Source: Mesorhizobium sp.
GTDB lineage: Bacteria; Pseudomonadota; Alphaproteobacteria; Rhizobiales; Rhizobiaceae
Assembly: GCA_004020875.1 (NCBI GenBank)
Contig: SAPZ01000005.1
Coordinates: forward strand, 62,001 to 126,000
DNA: 64,000 nucleotides
Direction of reading: 5' to 3'
Both the position numbers and the translations under genes were made by a program. Every line of letters starts with the position of its first letter. Within the stretch, counting starts at the first letter, position 1. The notes beneath the pieces are model-generated. The model was not told where the DNA came from and made no database searches. It saw only the letters and a list, made by a program, of their open reading frames with translations. Positions 37,082 through 44,126 of the stretch are shown here, piece after piece.

Positions 37082-37847
37082 GGTCGTCGAACCCGAACGC
37101 GGCGTGCTTGCCGAAGGCGCGGTCGCGGTCGGCCAGTTGATCGCAAGCAACCCGGTCCTGGTCGGCGGCTCGACCGCCTTCCTGGTGACGCTGTTCTATG
37201 TCTCGGCCAATGCGCTCTGGTATCAGCCCTTTCCGCACACCAGCGCCTTCTTTGCCACCCGCAGCATCGAGAATTTCCCGCATACCGTCTCGGACGAGCC
37301 GGAGACCACCATCAACATCGTGCGCCAGCCGCCGGCACAGCCGGTGGCCAAGCCGGATCCGATCGTCCAGCAGGTGCAGGGCATCCTGAAGGACCTCAAT
37401 TTCTATGACGGCACGGTCGATGGCCTCACCGGACCGGCAACGCGCAAGGCAATCCAGGCCTATCAGCTGAAAGTCGGGCTGCCGGGCTCGGGCGAGATCG
37501 ACGGCGCGCTGCTCGACCAGCTTGGCACCCGCCAGACGACGGCGGCGATTCCCCACCCGGTGCCGCGGCCGGCCGACGGCGCCCCTAACCCTTCCGCCGC
37601 CAAGCCGCCGGTGATCCCGGTTTCCGCCCCGGCCGATGGCGCCACGCAATCGCCCGATGCCCGCATCGTCAAGATCCAGGCGGGCCTGAAAGCTTTCGGC
37701 AACAACGACATGCAGCTCGATGGCAAGGTCGGCGCCCGCACCAAGGCCGCGATCAAGGAATTTCAGGCCTTGTTCGGCCTCCCGGAGACCGGCGAGCCGG
37801 ACGAAGCGGTGTACGTCAAGATGCGCGAGATCGGCCTGACGAACTGA
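37044..37847 (+). CDS. Membrane protein with two peptidoglycan-binding domains
   Basis: A 267-residue protein. An N-terminal cytoplasmic tail is followed by one membrane segment (about 38-58, NPVLVGGSTAFLVTLFYVSA). Two PG_binding_1 domains follow in the periplasm, with QGILKDLNFYDGTVDGLTGPA near 115 and QAGLKAFGNNDMQLDGKVGA near 215. They are joined by a Pro/Ala-rich linker. It would tether the membrane to the wall. The ATG at 37044 has a GGGGG-type site; the one at 37056 is equally possible. The start lies inside the end of the kinase gene, so the two are probably coupled. Confidence 0.85.
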   Translation: MGRGMARSAKRPKVVEPERGVLAEGAVAVGQLIASNPVLVGGSTAFLVTLFYVSANALWYQPFPHTSAFFATRSIENFPHTVSDEPETTINIVRQPPAQPVAKPDPIVQQVQGILKDLNFYDGTVDGLTGPATRKAIQAYQLKVGLPGSGEIDGALLDQLGTRQTTAAIPHPVPRPADGAPNPSAAKPPVIPVSAPADGATQSPDARIVKIQAGLKAFGNNDMQLDGKVGARTKAAIKEFQALFGLPETGEPDEAVYVKMREIGLTN

Positions 37848-37916
37848 GCGGCAACGATCGTTTCGGTTCCTTCATTCTTGCGGTAAGGAACCGCACATGT
37901 CATCCGGAACGATCCC

Positions 37917-38264
37917 ATGCGCGTAACCACCGATCTGTGGGTCTCGGCCCTTGTACGCCGCGTCTTCGGCGCCGGCGGCTTTGCCGCGGTGGTCAAGCGC
38001 GGCGCGACCGAAGCAGGCACCGTCTTCGTGCTGTCGCGCGAGCGGATGGGAGAGGTCGCTCTTTATGGGCCGGCGCCGCAGACGAGCTACGATTCAGCCA
38101 AGCCGGATGAGCGCTTCTTCACCTTGCTTGGTGCTGGCGAGGACGGCTCGGCGTTGGATGCGCGGCTGGAGCGAGAGAAGAAATTCGATCCCGACATCTG
38201 GGTGGTCGAGATCGAGGCGGGAGCCGTTCCGGTTGAGGAGCTTCTTTCGGTGAAGGCCGAATAA
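37917..38264 (+). CDS. DUF1491 family protein
   Basis: A 115-residue protein of the alphaproteobacterial DUF1491 family, recognisable by RVTTDLWVSALVRRVFGAGGFAAVVKRG near the start and KFDPDIWVVEIE near the end. It has no membrane segment or known active site. The ATG at 37917 starts the conserved region directly. It lies 69 bases after the peptidoglycan-binding protein gene and is convergent with the next gene. Function unknown. Confidence 0.82.
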   Translation: MRVTTDLWVSALVRRVFGAGGFAAVVKRGATEAGTVFVLSRERMGEVALYGPAPQTSYDSAKPDERFFTLLGAGEDGSALDARLEREKKFDPDIWVVEIEAGAVPVEELLSVKAE

Positions 38265-38270
38265 ACCATA

Positions 38271-39320
38271 TCAGGAGGCCTTGAGACCGGAACTCGCGTC
38301 GACGCTGTTCGATGTGTCGCGTCGCTCCGTGCTGACTGTGTCGACCGCTTTTTCGCGGATGGCCCGTGACAGCGTCTCGGCCTTCCAGGCGCGGACCTTG
38401 TCCAGCGCCGCCTCGCGGTGCAGCAGCCGGTAGCGGTCGAGGAAAAGCCGGATCGCCCGCGGATGCGGAAACTCGCCGGGATAGACCGCGACCGCGATGA
38501 GAAAGGCCCTGTCCTCGCTGAGGTCCAGGGCGCGCAGTGCCGCAAGCAGTGCGGCATAACCCGACTGCCCGGTTACCGAGCGGGCCGTCGCGAAGTCGAT
38601 CTCCAGCGCATCGGCAAGCGCGGTCTGGAAGAAGGCCGCGTTGCCGGTCAGCGCCGTCTCGCGCAGCCTCACATAGGCCGGCTGGCCGAGGAAGCTGTTG
38701 ACATCGGCAGCGTCGCCGGCCGGACGCATCATCGACCGCAGGCGGCGCCGTGCGTTCTCCGCCCCTTCGCCGGATGTGGCACGGTCGGCGTCCTCCTTGG
38801 CCACGGGTTCCGGTTTCGGCGTGAACTTCGTGACCGTTTCCGGCGGGCGCGTCTTGACCAGCGTCGGTCTTTCCAGCGCGCGGATCAGGTCGGCGATCGT
38901 GGGGTTGAGCTCCTTGCGGCGCGCGATGGCGCGCGCATGCGGCAGCCCGTGCCGGCCGATCAGCGCGATGAGGTCGACGTCGGTCAGCGCGTTGGAGCGG
39001 GTGAGCAGGGGGGCCGCGATCTCGACCGGCTCCTCGGCCAGTCGACGCACCAATGCGGTCGGCGCATATTCGCATTCGGAGAGGGCGGCGGCGACATAGC
39101 GGCGCGACTCGACCGAGACCTCATCGAACAGCGGCAGCGTCAGGTCCTCGAGCTGGGCGATCTCGCGGCGCGACGGGCGCGTCAGCGAGCAGAAGGCCGA
39201 CACCGCGGCGCGGAACAGCCTTTCGGCCTTTCCCGCTTCGGTCCGGATAGCGATTTGCCTGAAATCCGAAGATGACACGGTGGATACGCCCGACACTCGA
39301 CACACGCCCGAACCGCGCAA
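38271..39320 (-). CDS. DUF2336 family protein
   Basis: A protein of about 340 residues related to DUF2336, which is all alpha-helical and repetitive. Signs include DVDLIALIGRHGLPHARAIARR, VESRRYVAAALSEC and FPHPRAIRLFLDRYRLLHREAA, with HEAT-like helix pairs before and after a charged linker (about 165-200). In other alphaproteobacteria such proteins are found near sensory or cell-cycle genes, but the role is unknown. The start is uncertain: a TTG at 39320 or GTG codons nearby, none with a clear ribosome site. Confidence 0.75.
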   Translation of the reverse strand: MRGSGVCRVSGVSTVSSSDFRQIAIRTEAGKAERLFRAAVSAFCSLTRPSRREIAQLEDLTLPLFDEVSVESRRYVAAALSECEYAPTALVRRLAEEPVEIAAPLLTRSNALTDVDLIALIGRHGLPHARAIARRKELNPTIADLIRALERPTLVKTRPPETVTKFTPKPEPVAKEDADRATSGEGAENARRRLRSMMRPAGDAADVNSFLGQPAYVRLRETALTGNAAFFQTALADALEIDFATARSVTGQSGYAALLAALRALDLSEDRAFLIAVAVYPGEFPHPRAIRLFLDRYRLLHREAALDKVRAWKAETLSRAIREKAVDTVSTERRDTSNSVDASSGLKAS

Positions 39321-39467
39321 TCCGGCCGGGCCGGTTTCGCAACTTCAGGAAAAACAAACATCAAATTAGCCGCGATCCGTTAGCGCTCCGTTAACCCTCT
39401 ACGCCCCTTAATCAACTTTGGAGGCGTTGCGTTGTGCTCCGGTCAAGCCGAGAGGAATGCGCGAACC

Positions 39468-39662
39468 ATGGGCATGGTCCTGTCTTTTGTGCCGCGAACG
39501 GCACCTGTAAATAGAGCAAGTCACGACACCGCTACGGCGGCGGCGGTCATCATTTTCCCCGGCGTCCGTTATGAATTGCATCCGCAGGCCGATGCGGGCC
39601 GGTCCGGCGACAGCGGTTCCGACAGACCGGGCTCCCCGCCACCCGCCAATCCGCATCACTGA
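39468..39662 (+). CDS. Small conserved protein of unknown function
   Basis: A 64-residue protein, MGMVLSFVPRTAP at the start, then a short variable part and a conserved-looking VIIFPGVRYE segment, then a tail rich in Gly, Ser and Pro. Small proteins with this FPGVRYE pattern recur in Rhizobiales in my memory, without known role. AGAGGA lies upstream of the ATG, at longer than ideal spacing. It is divergent from the DUF2336 gene. Confidence 0.5.
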   Translation: MGMVLSFVPRTAPVNRASHDTATAAAVIIFPGVRYELHPQADAGRSGDSGSDRPGSPPPANPHH

Positions 39663-39677
39663 ACGGGCTGGTCTTTC

Positions 39678-40226
39678 TCAGTAGTCCTGCAAATCGCAGC
39701 TGCTCTGCTCGAGAAAGCGCGACACGATCGGCTTCCAGCTCTCGTCCGGCACGAAGGCGCGGACGACGAAGATGCCTTCCTCTATCGGCGCCTCGACAAA
39801 GATCGCGCCTTGCAGATCCTGCGGAAGGTCGCGCCGCACGTCGATCATCTGCGCCGGCGTCAGCACCACCGTATCGAGCTTCTCGCCATTGGCGTTGTGG
39901 TCGTTGAAGGAATAGATGTTGTGGCCACCGCGGTCATAGACCGAGGCCGACCAGAACGGCACGTCGCCCGGCGCCTTGATCCGCACAATGCCGTCGGCAA
40001 GGTCGAAGCGGCAGGCGGCGGCATAAAACAGCGGATCGACCGATTTCACCACCGGCGCGCCGCCGGCTTCGGCGTCAAGCCGCGTCATCTTGTAGAGGTC
40101 GGATGCCATCGCCAGCCGCGACCAGGCATCGCGTTCAGAAAATTCCGGCACCAGGAACAGCACAACGATATGCACGATGCCGGCGCCGAGCAGGCCGAGG
40201 ATGAGGGCATGCAGCAGCCTACGCAT
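39678..40226 (-). CDS. DUF1254-type membrane-anchored protein
   Basis: A 182-residue protein with an N-terminal hydrophobic helix (LLHALILGLLGAGIVHIVVLFL) and a soluble part matching the DUF1254 half of DUF1254/DUF1214 proteins: FYAAACRFDLADGIVRI, GDVPFWSASVYDRGGHNIYSFND and EEGIFVVRAFVPDE. It overlaps the preceding DUF1214 gene by 8 bases and must be co-transcribed with it. Function is unknown; the pair is usual in rhizobia. Confidence 0.82.
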   Translation of the reverse strand: MRRLLHALILGLLGAGIVHIVVLFLVPEFSERDAWSRLAMASDLYKMTRLDAEAGGAPVVKSVDPLFYAAACRFDLADGIVRIKAPGDVPFWSASVYDRGGHNIYSFNDHNANGEKLDTVVLTPAQMIDVRRDLPQDLQGAIFVEAPIEEGIFVVRAFVPDESWKPIVSRFLEQSSCDLQDY

Positions 40227-40803
40227 TGCAGCCCGCCTTCAATATGCGCGGCAGCGTCACGTCGGAGAGGCCGGTGCTCGAGGCGATCGGCGTGTCGTAG
40301 AAGGTCAGCACGAAATACATCTTGCCGGATCCGCCGGTGAGCAGCCAGTTGCCGGGGGCCGGGCGATTGCCGACCGAAATCACGACGGAATTGTCGGGCC
40401 GGCGCAGCACTTCGTAGGATTGCAGGGCCGCCTGCCTCGGCTTGCCGGTGTCGATCACGCCAAGCGATTGGTCGGCGGCGTAGAGCGTCCAGAAGCGGGC
40501 TGTGGGATAACCGCCTTCGATCGTGTAGGCGCATTCGCGTTTCAGCGGCTGGCCGGCGTCGTCGCGCTCGGCGACGAAGGCCAGCCCCTCGGCCCGGCCG
40601 AGCGCCAGCACGCCCTCGCGCGCCACGCGCGCCTTGGAATAGGGGTCTGCGGCTAAAGTCCCGAGTTCGGGGAAGGCCGTCCATTGGCCGATGCGGATCG
40701 CCCCGACGCCATCCTGCGCGTTGAGCGCATACCAGACGCTGTAGCCGCCAAGCCCGATGGCTATTGCAAGCGAAAGCAGCGTCAGGATGGCGTTCTTGAG
40801 CAT
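40219..40803 (-). CDS. DUF1214-type membrane-anchored protein
   Basis: A 194-residue protein with an N-terminal membrane helix (ILTLLSLAIAIGLGGYSVWY) and a DUF1214 domain: DPYSKARVAREGVLALG, ECAYTIEGGYPTARFWTLYA and a C-terminal YDTPIASSTGLSDVTLP. It is the first gene of a two-gene operon with the DUF1254 gene. In many bacteria both domains form one longer protein; here they are split. The start at MLKNAIL is chosen because upstream codons would add an unlikely Pro-rich leader. Confidence 0.82.
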   Translation of the reverse strand: MLKNAILTLLSLAIAIGLGGYSVWYALNAQDGVGAIRIGQWTAFPELGTLAADPYSKARVAREGVLALGRAEGLAFVAERDDAGQPLKRECAYTIEGGYPTARFWTLYAADQSLGVIDTGKPRQAALQSYEVLRRPDNSVVISVGNRPAPGNWLLTGGSGKMYFVLTFYDTPIASSTGLSDVTLPRILKAGCNA

Positions 40804-40883
40804 GAGAGCCGCAAACAGAGGAGGTTGCCCGGGATATCGCGGCGTGGGGTGCCGTGGCAAGCCGGCTTCACGCGATGTGCCGC

Positions 40884-40924
40884 TAGATCAGGACGACGTT
40901 TCAGCGAAACGTCGTCCTGATCTA
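40884..40924. repeat. Perfect inverted repeat, 18-base arms
   Basis: Arms at 40884-40901 and 40907-40924 pair perfectly around loop CAGCG. The arm begins TAGATCAGGACG and ends ACGTTT. It is followed by TTTTCTTG, so it may also act as a terminator, but its length and exactness suggest a dispersed repeat unit. Confidence 0.85.
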
Positions 40925-40937
40925 TTTTCTTGTTGGA

Positions 40938-40987
40938 GCATGATCTTATCCGAAAACCGGTTCCCACTTTTCGCTATCGCGGTCCTT
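40938..40987 (-). repeat. Palindromic repeat, class B, copy next to the inverted repeat
   Basis: Reads GCATGATCTTATCCGAAAA then CCGGTTCCCACTTTTCG, the reverse-oriented counterpart of the elements at 58486 and 63737. It lies directly after the 18-base-arm inverted repeat. Confidence 0.7.
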
Positions 40988-41004
40988 CGGTTCGGGACCA
41001 TGTT

Positions 41005-43161
41005 CTAAAGCGCCGAAAGCGTTTCCGGCAGGGCCGGCGCATCGAGCACGGGCGCGGCCTGGAACGCCTTGGTCATGTCCCTCAGCGTCTGGGTGGTGCG
41101 GCTGGAAAGCACCGGCGGGCGTTCGGCCTCGGGCTCTGCCGCCGCGGCATCAGCTTCCTTCTTCGCCGCTGCCTCTGCCTTGGCCGCGACCTCCGGGTCG
41201 ACGAACGGATGGTCGAGACCGGGGATAGGCTTCAGGTCGATGTTCTGGTGCGCATAGACCATCAGGCGCTGCCAGACCATCGCCGGCAGCGACCCGCCGG
41301 TCATCTTGTTGGTTGCGGTGAAGTCGTCATTGCCCAGCCAGACGGCCGCCGTGTAATTGCCGGTGAAGCCGACGAACCAGGCATCGCGATAGGACTGCGT
41401 GGTGCCGGTCTTGCCGGCGACGACGATGTTCGGGAGCTGGGCGCGCCGTGCCGTCCCGATGACCGGCACCGCCGCCAGCATGGTGTTCATGTATTTCAGA
41501 GCCTTTTCCGACAGCACGCGGTGTGGCGGCGGCGCGTCCTTGGCCCAGTCATAGACCACCTCGCCGGTGCGGGTGACGAGCTGGGTGATGCCGTGACGCG
41601 AGCCGACGAAACCGTTCTGGGCAAAGACGCTGTAGCCGGTCGCCTGGTCCATCACCGTCATGCCGGATGTGCCGAGCACCATGGTCTTGTGCGATTCCAG
41701 CGGCGATTCGACACCCATCGATTCCGCCATCGCCTTGATCGGAGCGATGCCGAGGTAGTCCTTGGCGAGTCGCACAGGCACCGTGTTGATCGACTTGGCG
41801 ATCGCCGTGAGCAGCGTCACGTTGCCGGCCGATCCGCCGCTGTAATTGTGCGGCGACCAGTTGCCCCAGCTGATGGCGCCGCCCGAAACCACCGAATCCG
41901 GCGTGAAGCCATGCTCCATCGCGGTGGCATAGACATAGGGCTTGAAAGATGAGCCGGTCTGGCGCAACGCCTTGGTGGCGCGGTTGAACTGGCTTGCGCC
42001 GTAGTCGCGGCCGCCGACGATGGCGCGCACTGCGCCATTGGTCTCGATCACCACCACCGCGCCTTCGGTGACGTTGTATTCCTTGCCGAACTGCCTCAGA
42101 TGGAACTCGACCGACTCCTCGGCCGCCTTCTGAATGTTGGCGTCGAAGGTCGTGTGGGCAACCAGCGAATGCTGGCCGGGCTTGGCGATCTTCTTGACCT
42201 CGTCGAAGGCCCAGTCGAGGAAGTAGTCCGGGCTCTTCTGCTCGCCGCGGTCGACGACGTCGGCCGGATGCAGCCGCGCCTGCAGCACCTGGCCTTCGGT
42301 CATGAAGCCGGCGTCGACGAGGTTGGACAGCACCACATTGGCACGGGCGCGCGCCGCCGGCAGGTTGATGTGCGGGGCGTATTTGGTCGGCGCCTTGAAC
42401 AGGCCGGCCAGCATTGCCGCCTCGGCAAGGCTCAGATCCTTGACGCTCTTGCCGAAATAGAAATCCGCCGCCGCCTCGATGCCGAACGTGCCGCCGCCCA
42501 TATAGGCGCGATCCAGATAGAGCTGCAGGATCTCCTTCTTGGAGAGGTTCGCTTCCAGCCACAGCGACAGGAAGGCTTCCTTGATCTTGCGCTCGAGGGT
42601 GCGCTCGTTGGACAGGAACAGGTTCTTGGCGAGCTGCTGCGTGATGCTGGAGCCGCCCTGGACCACCGAATTGGCGCGCATATTCTCGAAGAGCGCGCGC
42701 GACAGGCCCAGCACATCGATGCCGTAATGGTCGAAGAAACGCCGGTCCTCGGTCGCCAGCACCGCCTTGATGACGATGTCCGGCATCTCGTCGACCGGCA
42801 CGGAATCGCGCTGGATGATGCCGCGCTGGCCGATCTCGTTGCCGTAGCGGTCGAGGAAGGTGACAGCGAAGTCGCCCTGGTTGCGCCAGTCGCCGGTGGT
42901 GATGTCGAAGGCGGGCATGGCGAGCGCAAGAAGCACCACGAAGCCGCCGGCGCCCATGGTGAAGCCCTCGCTCAGCACCTCGATGATGGCGCGGCGCCAG
43001 CCATGCACACGGAACCGGCGGGAAAAGATAGTCGCCGCTTCCCAGAATTCGCGTGCCTTGAAACCGATCTCGTAGAGCGAAGTATCGAGCCACGCGTCCA
43101 CGGCGAGCAGCGCCGAAGCGATCCGGCCTCTTCTCCTGCGTGGTTTAGAGGGATTGTCCAT
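41005..43161 (-). CDS. Class A penicillin-binding protein (PBP1A family)
   Basis: A 718-residue bifunctional cell-wall synthase. A basic N-terminus precedes one membrane segment (about 80-100). The glycosyltransferase domain has the catalytic Glu in TEDRRFFDHYG and motifs GGSSITQQLAKNLFL and RKIKEAFLSLWLE. The transpeptidase domain has SSFK in QTGSSFKPYVY, SIN in AKSINTVPVR, and KTGTT in VAGKTGTTQSYRDAWFVG. The C-terminal tail (about 660-718) is Ala/Glu-rich. The start MDNPSKPRRRR is preferred to a GTG upstream. It stands alone on the minus strand. Confidence 0.93.
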   Translation of the reverse strand: MDNPSKPRRRRGRIASALLAVDAWLDTSLYEIGFKAREFWEAATIFSRRFRVHGWRRAIIEVLSEGFTMGAGGFVVLLALAMPAFDITTGDWRNQGDFAVTFLDRYGNEIGQRGIIQRDSVPVDEMPDIVIKAVLATEDRRFFDHYGIDVLGLSRALFENMRANSVVQGGSSITQQLAKNLFLSNERTLERKIKEAFLSLWLEANLSKKEILQLYLDRAYMGGGTFGIEAAADFYFGKSVKDLSLAEAAMLAGLFKAPTKYAPHINLPAARARANVVLSNLVDAGFMTEGQVLQARLHPADVVDRGEQKSPDYFLDWAFDEVKKIAKPGQHSLVAHTTFDANIQKAAEESVEFHLRQFGKEYNVTEGAVVVIETNGAVRAIVGGRDYGASQFNRATKALRQTGSSFKPYVYATAMEHGFTPDSVVSGGAISWGNWSPHNYSGGSAGNVTLLTAIAKSINTVPVRLAKDYLGIAPIKAMAESMGVESPLESHKTMVLGTSGMTVMDQATGYSVFAQNGFVGSRHGITQLVTRTGEVVYDWAKDAPPPHRVLSEKALKYMNTMLAAVPVIGTARRAQLPNIVVAGKTGTTQSYRDAWFVGFTGNYTAAVWLGNDDFTATNKMTGGSLPAMVWQRLMVYAHQNIDLKPIPGLDHPFVDPEVAAKAEAAAKKEADAAAAEPEAERPPVLSSRTTQTLRDMTKAFQAAPVLDAPALPETLSAL

Positions 43162-43311
43162 TCCAGAATTCCACCCCGGCACTTCCGCCCGAAACAGCCG
43201 TGGCAGTTCCGGGGCGCCCCCCTGCCAGACTAATCAACCATTTTAGCACCACTCACAAGGGCAGCGAAGCCACACCCAGGCATTGTTGAACGCCATGGTT
43301 GATCGTGCCCG

Positions 43312-43356
43312 GAGCATTCAAGGAAAAGTGTGTAGCGGTTTTCCGTCCGGAATTGC
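43312..43356 (+). repeat. Palindromic repeat, class A, copy 4
   Basis: GGAGCATTCAAGGAAAAGTG followed by GCGGTTTTCCGTC and GGAATTGC. It lies between the penicillin-binding protein gene and the TetR gene, close after the latter's stop. Confidence 0.8.
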
Positions 43357-43376
43357 GTAAAGCAGACATTGCGATA

Positions 43377-44015
43377 TCACCGCGCCGAGATGAAGCGCAT
43401 GAAATGCGCCACATCCGCCTCGCTCGGCTCCAGTCCGGTGAAGGAGCGCAGATAGGCGGCGAGATGGCTGACGCGCGCCTCGACCGGTTCCTTGAGGTCG
43501 AGCACGTAGTAGCCGATCTGCATGTAGTAAAGGACGCGGGCGCGGATGAAGGCGTCTTCGCTCTCATAGCCGTGCCGGCGGTACATGTCGCGAATGGCAA
43601 GCAGTCGCTCCTCATCGGCCTTGTCGATCATGCGCCGCACGTCGTCCGAGCGCCTTGCCCATTCGCGGACGGCGAAATCGAGCCTGGGATCGAACAGGCG
43701 CTCGTCGGCCCAGCATTCGAACACGTTCATGACACCCATGATGATGGTGTCGGCCGGCCGGCGCGCCCGATCGACGATCGCCGTGGTGTTTGTCTCGTGC
43801 CAATGCTTGAGGAGTTGGTCGAGCAGATCCTGCCGGCTTTCGAAATACCAGTAGAAGCTCGAACGCGAGACGCCGAGCTTCTGTCCCAGCGTCAGCACGC
43901 GCACGCTCTCGATACCGTCGGAAATCAGCGTCTGCAGCGCGAGATTGATCCAGTCCGCGCGGGTCACTTTGATATTGCCGAGCGTCGGCTCGTCCTGCGG
44001 GGCGGTCATGGTCAT
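43377..44015 (-). CDS. TetR-family regulator of the methylamine-type cassette
   Basis: A 212-residue TetR-family regulator. The N-terminal helix-turn-helix is seen at about 35-57 (LTLGQKLGVSRSSFYWYF). The C-terminal domain (DTIIMGVMNVFECWADERLF, YYMQIGYYVLDLKEP) would bind an unknown ligand. It is divergent from the dimethylglycine dehydrogenase-like gene, with 111 bases between that hold a palindrome, so it probably controls that gene and the MttB-type gene. Two ATG codons (44015 and 44009) are possible starts. Confidence 0.88.
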   Translation of the reverse strand: MTMTAPQDEPTLGNIKVTRADWINLALQTLISDGIESVRVLTLGQKLGVSRSSFYWYFESRQDLLDQLLKHWHETNTTAIVDRARRPADTIIMGVMNVFECWADERLFDPRLDFAVREWARRSDDVRRMIDKADEERLLAIRDMYRRHGYESEDAFIRARVLYYMQIGYYVLDLKEPVEARVSHLAAYLRSFTGLEPSEADVAHFMRFISAR

Positions 44016-44065
44016 GAGCCAACAAGTGGCACGGCGCGGAGCAGCGTGCAAGCTCTGGACAGAAG

Positions 44066-44097
44066 TGTCTAGACACATGTGTACGGGACGTATATCT
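44066..44097 (+). promoter_or_regulatory. Operator palindrome and probable promoter of the demethylase cassette
   Basis: GTGTCTAGACAC (44066-44077) is a perfect palindrome, followed by a further ATGTGT half-site-like stretch at 44078-44083. A -10-like TATATC (44092-44097) and a -35-like TAGACA (44071-44076, 15 bases apart) would be covered. It sits between the divergent TetR and oxidoreductase genes, the expected place of a TetR operator. Confidence 0.55.
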
Positions 44098-44126
44098 TGG
44101 GAGCCTCCAACGAGAGGGAGAGGCTC

